A stretch of 64,000 nt of DNA from Caprimulgus europaeus (lineage: Eukaryota > Chordata > Aves > Caprimulgiformes > Caprimulgidae), in contig OU015541.1 in NCBI GenBank assembly GCA_907165065.1, positions 7,316,001-7,380,000 of the forward strand, written 5' to 3'. Shown here in pieces: positions 24,301-34,560 of the stretch. The notes under the pieces are model-generated. The model was not told the origin of the DNA. It saw only the letters and a program-made list of their open reading frames with translations, and did no database searches. Made by a program: the position numbers and the translations under genes. Positions within the stretch are counted from its first letter, which is position 1; each line of letters opens with the position of its first letter.

Positions 24301-25140
24301 TACCTGACTGACAAGAAGAAAGGTACTTTACCAAATATACTTGTGTGTAACATAATGACCTGACACAGGAAAAAAAAAAAAAAATTAAAAAAATCTGATG
24401 GTTTAATTATGGATGGAAATACAGCTGTCTGGACACAGCTGAATGCCCAACAGCTCCTGCAGTAGCTGCAGCCACCACATGTCCACCACATCCAAACATA
24501 CTCAGCTGAGTAGAAGATGGAGGTTGGTGTATGGTCCAATAACCATGCTGAGGCCAGAATTCAATCTTAATGATATAATAAATCCATGATGCAGTTTTTA
24601 CATGTGTCACACACATACAGGCTCACAAAGAAACTATCACTGCCAAACAGGTTTAAAATCAGAATTTCCACACACACAAAAGAAGAATGTGCTAGCAGTA
24701 GGAACAGATAATGAGTTTATCTTTGCTGAGGAGCACTCATCAGAGACCAAGATCTCAAATGTACTTATGTAAGCCTAAATTTTACAATAGGTCCCTGAAC
24801 TAGTCTGATGTATCCAATGCATAATTTTATGAAGCCTATCAAGTAATATTTTTTAATTTATACTTATGTAGCAGTTCTTGCTCAGTGGGCTCAAAATCTC
24901 TTACCAACTATGTTATTGACAACACTCTCAAGTATTTTTTACCAACATAACAAGCCTTTCTCCGAATTGCAATATCAGGAACTTAATTTTTGATATATGA
25001 TACTGTCCACTACTTTGTATTTCTCTGGAAGAAAAAACAAATATTGGAAATGTTGTACCTTGGTGGCATTTTCATTGTCATTAGCAATTTTCAGGTCAAA
25101 CAAAAGTACAGTCCAGAGACCACAAGTGTGCTGACTGGTT
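21341..25140. other. Unique non-coding stretch with A-rich patches
   Basis: No gene is supported. It holds a G10 run at 21920-21929, a GC-richer patch at 22100-22240, an A-rich patch of CAAA-type units at 22630-22693 and an A15 run near 24369. The GGAGCCTGATTCTGCATTAA word near 23211 may be a trace of a palindromic repeat end. Confidence 0.5.
22630..22693. repeat. A-rich low-complexity patch
   Basis: Units of CAAAACAAAACACC, a run of ten A and ACCAAAAAAACAAACAAAA make up the patch. It could be the tail of a lost retroposon, but no body is visible upstream. Confidence 0.6.
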
Positions 25141-25226
25141 ACAGTGCATATTAAACACATAACGGACTGAGGTTCAGATCTCACTCTGCCTAAGTCAGAG
25201 GCTAGTGTTGAGTGTGACATTCCCAA
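25141..25226 (+). repeat. Possible MIR-like SINE fragment
   Basis: The words AACGGACTGAGGTTCAGATC and TCACTCTGCCTAAGTCAGAG resemble the MIR stretch around the B box (ggttc-a-atc) followed by the 'ctctgcc' segment. Diverged and short. Confidence 0.3.
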
Positions 25227-25475
25227 ATTTAACTACTGGGCCATTTCAGCTTTTGCAGTGGTTCTTGTTCCTCTATGTCCCCACTATGATTTTTTTAAAT
25301 GGCTTCCCAGACTGATGAGAAACGAATCATGAAAGTGTAAAATCTTGAAGTTTTTCATAGAGTGGAACTGTTGTTTCCTGGCTAGTCCTGATGTCAACCA
25401 CTCCGTTCAGTCTAGCCTTTTCCATTAGCACAGGTACAATGAAAATAAGGTTCAAGATTCAAGGCTGAAAAGCAG

Positions 25476-26009
25476 GTGAGAAGTTCATTTGACCAGCAAA
25501 GGTTTGGCACCCAAAATCAGATGCCAAATTTTAAGTGGAATTTAAACTGTAACAAGAAGAACCTCACACTTAAGCTTACAAACTTTAACAGCTATAACTC
25601 CCGTCTGAATGGGTTGAGGATGAAGCTAAGGTCTCTATCGTCTGCTAGATCATTGGGATTGCCACTCACTTTTGTCACCCACTTCATAGCTGCTCTTCTA
25701 GCAATCCACCTACTTTTCATTACTGTGAGTCTGGTCAGGACTCTCCATGGGCCAACATTGTCCACTAATGTCACAAACAAGACCACACATCTCAACCAGT
25801 TCACTACAATTACACAAGCTGCTCGTGGCATCGTGTGGGCAGACGCTGCACTTCCAGTCACCCCATTTGTTATTTTTTTCAAGGAACAAGGAAATGGCAA
25901 TGGCAGGCATGAAAATGAAAAGCAACAGGATTCAATCATTTGGTATAGAAACCACTCAGTTGCAAATGATTTCCATCAGAGCAGAAGTGGGGCTGCAGAA
26001 TGTCTGTAA
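25476..26009 (+). other. Unexplained 177-codon ORF, also open antisense
   Basis: An uninterrupted frame runs for 534 bases, and the opposite strand is open for 115 codons at 25592-25939. The plus-strand product has a hydrophobic stretch around residues 63-90 (LTFVTHFIAALLAIHLLFIT) and several N-x-S/T sites. The antisense product contains RWIARRAAMKWVTKVSGNPN. I recognise neither. There is no CpG enrichment and no splice or promoter context. A chance ORF, a decayed retrotransposed gene or a TE segment are all possible; I would not call a gene. Confidence 0.15.
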
Positions 26010-28144
26010 TTTAGGAGATAGGTGGGAGGTAGGATGAGTTTAAAACCTGGGGAATACACCTTTAAATATTTTGTGGTTGAGAAAGGGGGAGTGAGGAATT
26101 GTAAGTTTTCTGAGCAATGAAAACACTGAAGAATTTAGCTGAAAGATTCACTCATAAAAATATTTAGGAATATTAAAGATTTCTGCCTGGCCAGGTTAAT
26201 AAATATATGAACTTGTATTGGGTTGTCCTCAAGAGTATTGAGTTTTCAGAAGATGGAGTTATAGGAGCAGAAGATGGGAAAGAGAGGACTCCTTATGCTA
26301 AATTTACTGTTATACAGAAGTAATAACAGAACTGTTTGCTTTAAGGAAGAGTAAAGAGAAGATTAAGATCAAAACAATAAAAAATTCCAAGATCCAAAAA
26401 GAAGACTAAGAATATGATAAAAAAAACCTGAAAAGACACCACATATGCTGAAATATCTTTTACATTTGTAGGTCAGAAGTTTGTTTGCAGTATCATGAAA
26501 TGAATGTGTTAGGAGAAATATATCACTCTCATATCTTAGGGCTATTGGTAATGTATTCAATACATTGAGTAGTTTTTATCTAGATTATAGTAGTAGGTAC
26601 ACAATTGTAATCCTTAAAATTTAAGAAAATGCTTTCCTCAGTTATTGTCCCTCCCCCCAGTGTCTCAGTTTTTGTTACAAGGGCTGTAAAGACCAAATTT
26701 TCAACAACACACACATGCAGAAAAATTACAAACCTCACAAAACAGAGCTACATATACCCTTCATGTCAGTGGGTATGAAAATTGTGCTAAATTAATGCCT
26801 GAATCAATGGCCATTGTGTTGGTCATTTGACTTCCTTTTTTACTGCCTTTGTGCTTGTTGTATCCTGGAAGCTGTGCAAACAAATCAGGTGTGCAAATGA
26901 GATTGTAGTCAGGAAGATTTGGGTTTTTCTCTGTTACTTTATACTTTAATTTTTTTATGAGTCTCTTGTGTCTAGTTTTGTTTATAATGCCTTGTGGCAG
27001 ATCCTATTTGTGACTTATCATTTTAAAGCAGTTTTTGTATTTCATCTCTGTAGAATTCCCTCTGGAGGATGCTTCCAAGGAGGCTAATCATGCCAACAAA
27101 GCCTACTGTAGTACAGGAACTTGGGAAAAGAAGCAGATTATGTTATTGCACATCTACAGGAATGTCAAATTCACCTGGGCTGCTGCAATACAAGTTCCTC
27201 TCTTTTTTTCTTTTTTTTTTTTTTTTTCTCCAGAATGGATGCAAATGATTCAGTGTCACTCATGCTGTACATCACTACTTTCCCTGACATGTAGGATGAG
27301 AGAATCAGTGAGCAGACTTGGAGCAGAAAACTGAAACAGTGCTTTATGTACTTTTTGCCACACGATCCATTTCAAAATCCGTTGATCTGTCCAGCAGGTT
27401 GACAGGGCCAATCATGAGGCATCACACCCCAAAATTGTCAACATATCAAATACCTGCCTGAACACAGGAAAACACCTACCAGGATTCTAATATTCCTGTA
27501 TTAAAGGATATGAAAGATTTTCTTGTAATATGACAAAAATTCTCCATTCATTGTATACAAGCACCAGCTCAGGGGCTGAGAGAAAAAAAAACTGACTTGT
27601 CATTTGGAGCTGATTTGCCAATAGTTACAGGACAAAATTTAAACATCTGTCTTGTGTACTTGATCTTTGAAATGAAATTGTAGTTGCAGTCCCACAGCAA
27701 TCTTCAAAACAAGGAACACCAGCTGCTAAGGGAGCCCTGTGGTCTGGGGAGCAAGTGTCCACCTACAACAACAGAGATTGAGGGTCGATTCTTCATCCCA
27801 CGACTGATTTCCAGCATGCCCCTGGCGTGCCACTCACTCTGCTGTGCTGCTGCCCACTCCCTGGCTGCCTTGCTGTTTGGACTCAAAGCTCGTTAGGGCA
27901 AAGACTGTTTTGTTTTTCAAGCTTTCTAGAAGGCTACTCTGATACAAATAGTATTGGCGTGGTTCAGGAATGTTTGCAAACTGCTTAGGATTATGAATCA
28001 GGAATATTAAAGTGTGATTGAGAATTAGCAATGGGTTGGAGGTGATGATCTGAAGAAACCCAGGGGTACTTAATAAGTACATTGCTGTTCTCTATTCAAA
28101 GCATCAAATAGCTCCCTTTTCATGTCAGTACTGTGAAAAAATAA
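26010..28144. other. Unique non-coding stretch
   Basis: No gene is supported. A pyrimidine tract at 27198-27228 with about 27 T ends in CTCCAG and looks like a splice acceptor, but the sequence after it has no convincing donor. Confidence 0.5.
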
Positions 28145-28417
28145 GAAGATAAAATCATTTCCCCTGAAGGACAGCCTACTGGAAAAGTGTCATTCGTTCT
28201 TGACCCAGCCTCTAAACTCAAGCTTACTGGCAAAATGGTAGAGGAGTTAGCATATCATCTTGGGGTGTGCAGCAGTGCAGAAGAATTTGACAGCCTCCTG
28301 GATGAGTTCTCTATTTACCAACTCTTCGATACTGACAGTGTTATGAAAGGGCCAGTAAACACAGCAGTGCTCTAGTTCTGGGGCACTGTTCTTGGCAAGA
28401 AGCAGGCACTGGGGCTG
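28145..28417 (+). pseudogene. hAT-like transposase C-terminal remnant
   Basis: One frame reads KVSFVLDPASKLK, then KMVEELAYHLGV, EEFDSLLDEFSIYQLFDTDS and, after one in-frame stop at 28373-28375, FWGTVLGKKQALG. This order matches the C-terminal part of a transposon-encoded protein family I recall from fish and amphibians: a 'LDP' segment, a 'MVE.LA..LP' helix, the 'EVDSLADEWRLYQ..D' box and then 'VDHYWNKV..MK'. The hAT dimerisation segment that would follow is not recognisable. Upstream the frame closes at a TAA (28142-28144). No terminal repeats or target-site duplication are visible. This is a fossil fragment, not an active gene. The family call rests on motif order recalled from memory. Confidence 0.5.
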
Positions 28418-29100
28418 ATTTTTTTTTTTGTTTAGTTAGACTCATGTTGATTCCTTCGTGCTTGCCTAACTCAAAGAGGCAGATTCTGAAATATTTTTTG
28501 CAAAGAATGTGAAAGACCAACTTATAATAGTGTCTAAAGAGCCAGTCCTGCCAAAAATGTGTATATTCAATGAGATTCTTAGCTGGTTAAAATGAAAAAG
28601 CTTTATGCTGGCTTATAGCAGCACAGTATTTGGTCTATCACCTTTACTACAGAAGTATAATATAGTGATATCAATTAGCTTCTGCCTTAAAGCAAGCATA
28701 CATAGTTTAAAAAAGCATTCATATCTTAGCTTGGCCTGGTCCATCCAGGAATTTGATTTAAGAGATAAACATCGCAATGTGAGCATGTGTATGTATCTTT
28801 TTACAGGACAAGAACCTAAACTTGAACAGTTACTGAACTCCTCCTGCAACTCTTATCATCATAGAAAGTTAGATGCAAAAGAAGAAATTATTTACAAATA
28901 ATATGTTCTTTATTATTGATAATATTAATGTCAATAGTCAACAGAATAACTATCCAAATTATAAAAACTTAATTATAACTTTTCTACAGGCTGAATCTGA
29001 ATACTAGCATTACTCCAAGTATAGTTTAGCAGTTCAGGTCTCTTCTAGAGCTAAAGGAGAAAAGTGGTACTTTGAATATTCCACTGAAGGTTTATACCTT
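28418..29100. other. Unique non-coding stretch after the transposase remnant
   Basis: A T10 run at about 28421 interrupts the transposase frame region. Downstream sequence is AT-rich and unrecognised; no transposon 3' end could be identified. Confidence 0.5.
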
Positions 29101-29180
29101 GCTCTCCTGGTTGCAGAGAGAGCCTAGACTCTAATCCAGGGATCCAGATTCAGTTCCCAGAGGTCAGAAGGCATGGATGA
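29101..29180 (+). repeat. MIR-like tRNA-derived SINE fragment
   Basis: CTCTCCTGGTTGCAGAGAG, CCTAGACTCTAATCCAGGG and ATCCAGATTCAGTTCCC follow the tRNA-derived head of MIR: an A-box-like region, 'ggactct..agtccaggg', then a B-box-like 'ggttcaaatccc'. The downstream core is not clearly preserved. Confidence 0.4.
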
Positions 29181-29415
29181 CTCCCATCTGACCCTAAAAC
29201 AATCCCATGGTGTTTTTCACCCTAAAGATGGTCATGTCACCTGACCTGACTAGGTGAAGACCCACTTGCCCAGTTGTAGGATGAATGTTTGTGTGAAGCT
29301 GACCAGATACACAACTGTCTGTCAGACTGAGCCCTATGTTTGAAAACAACTTTAAAATCTATCAGTAGGAGCGGTAACATACAAGCGTTATTATTATTTT
29401 ACTTATTGCTGCTAA

Positions 29416-29462
29416 CTAACTGATCTAATAACTCATGGCATAATAACTCAGGATCTAGTTAG
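29416..29462. repeat. Inverted repeat enclosing a direct repeat
   Basis: CTAACTGATC at the left pairs with GATCTAGTTAG at the right. Inside, the word TAATAACTCA occurs twice (29426-29435 and 29441-29450). This is a small local structure of unknown role. Confidence 0.5.
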
Positions 29463-30255
29463 TGTAGGATAAGATAAAAAAAACATCAAAAGCATGTGGA
29501 GCATAGCTTTTAATTGCTCCAAGACTCCCCCTCAGTCTTTTAGTGCTGTGAACTGTCTATTAATAAATGACCAGAAAGCAGACAGAGGTTGCATTTAAAG
29601 ATATTTCTAACAATGTTTAGACCTTAGCATGATAGCTACCTTCAATTTACCAAATGAAGCCTCTAAATGAAATATTTCTTGTTCAGAATCTTCACAAATA
29701 TGCAGATGTTCATGAAGACGAATACAAGTTTGTTCCGCTCCTGACACACTATCAATTTGTCAGCCTATCCTTTTGCACTTTGCAGCAGCAAATATGGCTT
29801 TGTGTAGCAACAGAAGGACTATCTTTCATTTCAGCTGAAGGCCACATTCTGCAGCTCAGTTAAATGTTTTAGACAAATGCTCTTCATAAAATAAGGCAAA
29901 TGTGTCTTTTTTGGTTTATAGGAGGTCAGCCGTTATTCTCTGTCAATGGATTATTATCAAAGATAAAACCTTAACAAGCATTTTTCTTTTTCTACTCATT
30001 TTTAGGGTCATATTACAATCCATTGAAGTTTTGTGAATCTGAAGAAAAAAAAATCAGCGACAGGACTCACCATCTGTTGCATAATGAAAGAGACATGTGA
30101 ATAATAGAACGTCAGTTGAAAGGGTTGCAAGTGATCAAATGTTGTTCAGCACCTCAATAATATTTCCTCAGAAAAAAGGCTGCTTCAGATATTTCAGTGC
30201 TGCAAATTTTTGTTTGTTTGTTTTGTTGTTAATTCCATAGCTGGGAGTGCAATTT

Positions 30256-30297
30256 AATATATATATATATAAAACACATTATATATGTATATATATG
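30256..30297. repeat. (TA)n microsatellite
   Basis: A pure TA run at 30256-30270 is followed by ACACATT and a second TATATGTATATATAT run. Confidence 0.85.
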
Positions 30298-31074
30298 GTT
30301 GTGAGTTTCTCAAAAGTGGCAGATCTTGGGGATAGTGACAACAATCAGAGATAAGGACAGCTGCTCCCTTTGCTTTTGAAGTTCAGGGGCTATGGAGAAT
30401 GTACACATACAGCTCATTTTTATAGATGTGGGGTCGAATTCTTAATTTAAGTCCAAATGTGCAGCTCACACAATCCTATCTCACTAGCATTCCTTCTTTG
30501 ACATGAATAAAGAGCTGTGAGTTAATCCTTCAAAATATTCCAAAGTAAAGGGCAGACCTGAACAGATTCAGGGCTGAAATGCTTTTCCCAGATGATTTTT
30601 CAATTTTGGAAGAAAGAAGAATACAAAATGCTTTAATATTTGATAAACCCATTACCTGATGGGAAGCAACTCTCCTGTAATGAATCCACAAACTATGCTT
30701 TACCATATATCCCCTAAAGCTACTGTAGAAATATTTTGTGTGATGGTCTCTTAGAACATGAACTGAGATTATATGAGTCATAGCCACCATTCCTAAGATA
30801 TCAGAGAGCTGATAAAAAAATAGACAATACTAAACACTAATGCAAATGCTACCATGGTCCACTGAAAAAGATGACACGTTTCTGTTTCTATTTTAACTCA
30901 TCTTTTATCAGGTACCAGTGTCTTTCCAAACTCAGACAAACCATATTGTCTGAAGCCTACGTACTAAATAACTTTTCTACAGATATAAATCATAGCTTTT
31001 CTAGTTCTATTAGAAACAAATATGAACAATGGAGTTACCAAAATATGGATGCAGTTACGACAATGACTCACAGC

Positions 31075-31111
31075 ATCTATCTATCTATCTATCTATCTAT
31101 ATATATATATA
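31075..31111. repeat. (ATCT)n to (AT)n compound microsatellite
   Basis: About six ATCT units pass directly into a pure AT run. A tetranucleotide repeat of this kind is likely polymorphic between individuals. Confidence 0.9.
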
Positions 31112-32331
31112 CACCTTAAATTTTTCCTTTCCACGTCCCAAACATTTCTGTCCTCAGCCTTTTTGCCATAAGATGTACCCGTCTGCACAGCATTCAGTGC
31201 TAAAAACTTCCCTTCATCCAGTAGCCAAGCTCTACTTGTATTAAACACATTTTACCAATTTTCACTTTCCTTCTGTAGAAACCTTGATAAGGAAAAACCT
31301 ACTCCTTGAATATTCAGTCATTCAAATTAATGGGCATTTTCTTGGAATGTTGTTGTTTTTTTCCCCCCCACGAGTACTGGCAGAACAAAAGTTCACAGAA
31401 GTATTCTGGTGCAATTTATAGATCAACTGCACAGAACAGTGTGCCTTGCTACATTTCTAATGGGTTACAATTGAAATGCTACATTTTAATTTTCGACTGA
31501 CAATGAAAAACACCAAGTCATATTCTAAGGCCAAAAATTATTGCTTGAACTTATGAGCAAGTAATTTCCTAACAGCTTTGTTCCTTGAATACTGTCTTAT
31601 CAAAAGTGCCCAGGATTTTATTGAAGTGAACTGTTCTAATGAAAAAGAGCATTTGATGAACAGGCATGGCTGCAAACTCAATTCCACCCACCTTCTTTCC
31701 AATTGATTTCATCAGTAAAATAACCAGAAGCACCCAGGTGACCACCGATGAAAATATTGGAGTAAGATTTCTATAGGATGACATGGGCTTTTTTTTTTTT
31801 TCCCCTCAATTGTTCTTAAATCAGTCTCCTAAATATGGATGAAGGCATCTGATTTCTTTTCAGAAACACTGAGCCTAGAGCAAAACACACACAAGTCTTG
31901 TATGGCCTCAAACTATCTGCTCCAATTTTTAAAGTTCTTAAGAAATAACATTTTAATATCAAATGCTGATGTTCCATATGTTGGAAGTGGAGCTTACCAA
32001 TTATTACTGTTTTATTAGATTTAGTTGCCTCTTTGATCTCTTGTAACACTGTGCACTCAATATCTTTTTCTCTGATCCAGATGCTCAGAGTTTCACCCTA
32101 CTAATATAGTTGTAGTCCTATTACTTGGAATTTCTGTACTTTTGATCTCACTGGTAGAGACTGAGACATAATTACAGTAACAGATCAGGCTGCCTGCCAG
32201 TATCAATGGTAAATAACACTGAATGACTCATAGTTTCACAGTTATAACGTGGTTTACACATTTTGGTATGCAGCTGCCCAACAGACTTAACCAGAATGCA
32301 GAGACAAGAGCCAAATCTCTCAGGGCTTTTC

Positions 32332-32356
32332 TTTTTTTTTAAAAAAAAAAAAAAAA
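32332..32356. repeat. T9A16 run
   Basis: Nine T are followed directly by sixteen A. The run is self-complementary around the T/A junction at 32340/32341. A near-identical T9A15 run follows 122 bp downstream. Confidence 0.9.
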
Positions 32357-32453
32357 GAAAAAAGGAGGGGATCTGGAGGTTAATCAGCAGTGGCCCTTCC
32401 TCTGTCAAAGAACTGAAATCAAGACAGGATAGAGTATTGCAAAATGAGTTCCC

Positions 32454-32477
32454 TTTTTTTTTAAAAAAAAAAAAAAA
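32454..32477. repeat. T9A15 run
   Basis: Nine T are followed directly by fifteen A, with the junction at 32462/32463. It pairs with the T9A16 run at 32332-32356. Sequence around the two runs is otherwise unrelated. Confidence 0.9.
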
Positions 32478-34169
32478 TCAACTTGAGAACCACATTCAGG
32501 CCCCGTGTAGGTGGGTGTGATTCCTCAGCATCACTACACCCAGTTCTCCTTTGAGCAGGTTAGAGCTCAGCATTCCACTTGTCCATCAGCAGAGGGATGG
32601 GGACCACTCATTCTTCCAGGCTCTCCCATTCACTGTGTGTCAGGGCCAGCCCAGCATGGGGCTGCAGGATGGAAATCATAGTGCTGGGGTCCTGGGTGGG
32701 CACAGCTGCTTCCAGAGTGAGCTGTTAGCTGTGTGTTTTAACCAGCACCCCGTGCTTGCTGCTACAGTACCTCTCAAGACTGGCTTTGTGCCTTTCTGCA
32801 GAGCTCATCTAATGAGCTTTTCTTGAACCACTTCTCAGATCATGGACTAAACAAAAATCCACAGGGCTACGTGTTTACACAGGAGTGCAGAATACACCCA
32901 GCTCATAGCCCTAGCTGTGACAATGGCCAGCTCACACTGCTTTCTGGACTTGCTTTCCCCTCCTCCTCAAGCATCTATTGTTTGTTCAGTGTAACTTAAA
33001 CACTGGTAAGAAAAAATCTGGGACTTTTATCAACAAGTCCTTTTTAAAACTAAACTATTCCATCAACTCCTAAAGAAAGTGAACATGTGTGTCTTAACTC
33101 CTTAAAAGAAATCTTCAGAAAGATGAAACATTAAATAAAATATAAAAAAAGAATTTATGGGACCAGTGTTTATAATATTCATTTCAACAATATTGGCAAT
33201 TAAATATTATTATGATCTCTAAAGTAAGATAATATCTCTGCCTTTTCCAAAGCAGCAAAAATGCACATACAAATGCAGCATAAGGAACTCTAAGTTTATG
33301 ACCAGCAACAGCTGTAATGTAGCATGCAAAGATAACTCAAATCTCATCCTTCAGGGTATAAGAGAGGTCACTGTGAGGGTCAGGAAAGACCTTTTTTTTT
33401 TTCTGATACACAAACCTGTACAATAAGCTAGATATACTATGAGGGTGGGAAGAAGCTGTTGCATTACAAAGCAATGGATACAGGCCACTTGACGCAGAAG
33501 AGAAGTTTTGTAGAGCAATTGAAAAATGTGGTATATCCCCGTGAGATTTACTGCACACCTGTGTGTTCCCACAGGCACACGGTCACATTCTGTGTTGTAA
33601 GATATAGCTAACATATTTCACATCATTAGGAGGATTATTAAACCTTCTCTACAATGTTTGAATGAAGGTGTAATCATATATACACAATCCATAAATTATA
33701 TATGTATATCTGTACAGATAATGTGTGTGTATATAAGTTATAAAATGCACACACTGGATATTAAACACACATCCATAAGTAAGCATTAGAGAAAGTTTGA
33801 TGAAGCAACCTAATAAGTAGGTTACATTTTGTGATATATCTTACATCCTCATTCCACTGCACTTTTCATTTTGCTGATAGCCAGTAATGACCACGTTAAT
33901 TAAAACGAGTCCAAAACCCCAGCTGCTTGCAGGAGGGCAGCAGCGTAGCGAGAGCCTGCCCTTGCTGGCACAGCTCCTCTGCTTGGTGCCCCACGCTGCT
34001 TCCTACGGAAGAGCGGCAGGAAAGGGAGAAGTTTTCCTTCCAAGGGATTCACAAGCACAATAAGATATTTACTGTATTTATCGCAGAGATCAAACCCACA
34101 CACAGATGTCACATTGCTTGAATTCCATCAGTAGATCAGACAAGCAGTCTCAGGAAAGAGGACACTGCA

Positions 34170-34560
34170 GCCAGAAAGTTCAGAGCGCGCAGGCGTTGGA
34201 GGGCCATTCCCGCTCCGTTTTCTGTCATGCACCCTGAGCCTTTGTTGTCTCCGCAATGCTGATAAATCAATCCATCAAAAAATTTCCTCAGTGAAACTCA
34301 ATCAAGAAAGGTCATGTCAGCGGGAGAGGAACAGATTAAATTAGCATCAAATTAGACATGGAAAGTGAGTTCTGTCAAAATCATCACAGCGCTCAGCACA
34401 ATTAGAATATGTTAATTATGCATTTCATTAAGGTAGTGCTCTTTGAATGCGAGATGAAATGTCAGTGGTGTAGGCATCCGAAAAAAGGAAGATTGCCAGG
34501 CACAACTTTCTCTAGACAATGTGTGACACCTTCATTAACATCAAGAATCACAAGTCTGTC
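34170..34560. promoter_or_regulatory. Likely conserved enhancer rich in homeodomain sites
   Basis: After a CpG-bearing edge (GAGCGCGCAGGCGTTGGAGG near 34184) comes TGATAAATCAATCCATCA (34259-34276), which strings together PBX/HOX-type TGAT and ATCA words. At 34412-34431 TTAATTATGCATTTCATTAA combines homeodomain and POU half sites. The block has no simple repeats. It looks like a developmental enhancer; alignment to chicken, turtle and human would test this. Confidence 0.45.

Larger units (their letters stand above)
29463..34169. other. Non-coding stretch with microsatellites and A/T runs
   Basis: No gene is supported. Microsatellites and T-A runs inside are listed separately. A GC-richer patch lies at 32535-32830 and a CpG-bearing patch at 33940-34020. 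TA-rich sequence fills 33670-33750. Confidence 0.5.

Noticed and set aside
7629..27246. Recurrent POU octamer ATGCAAAT (7629, 17198, 20910, 27239) as a spaced array
   Set aside because: A rough estimate for an AT-rich 64 kb sequence gives about four chance hits over both strands, so the number of copies alone is not meaningful.
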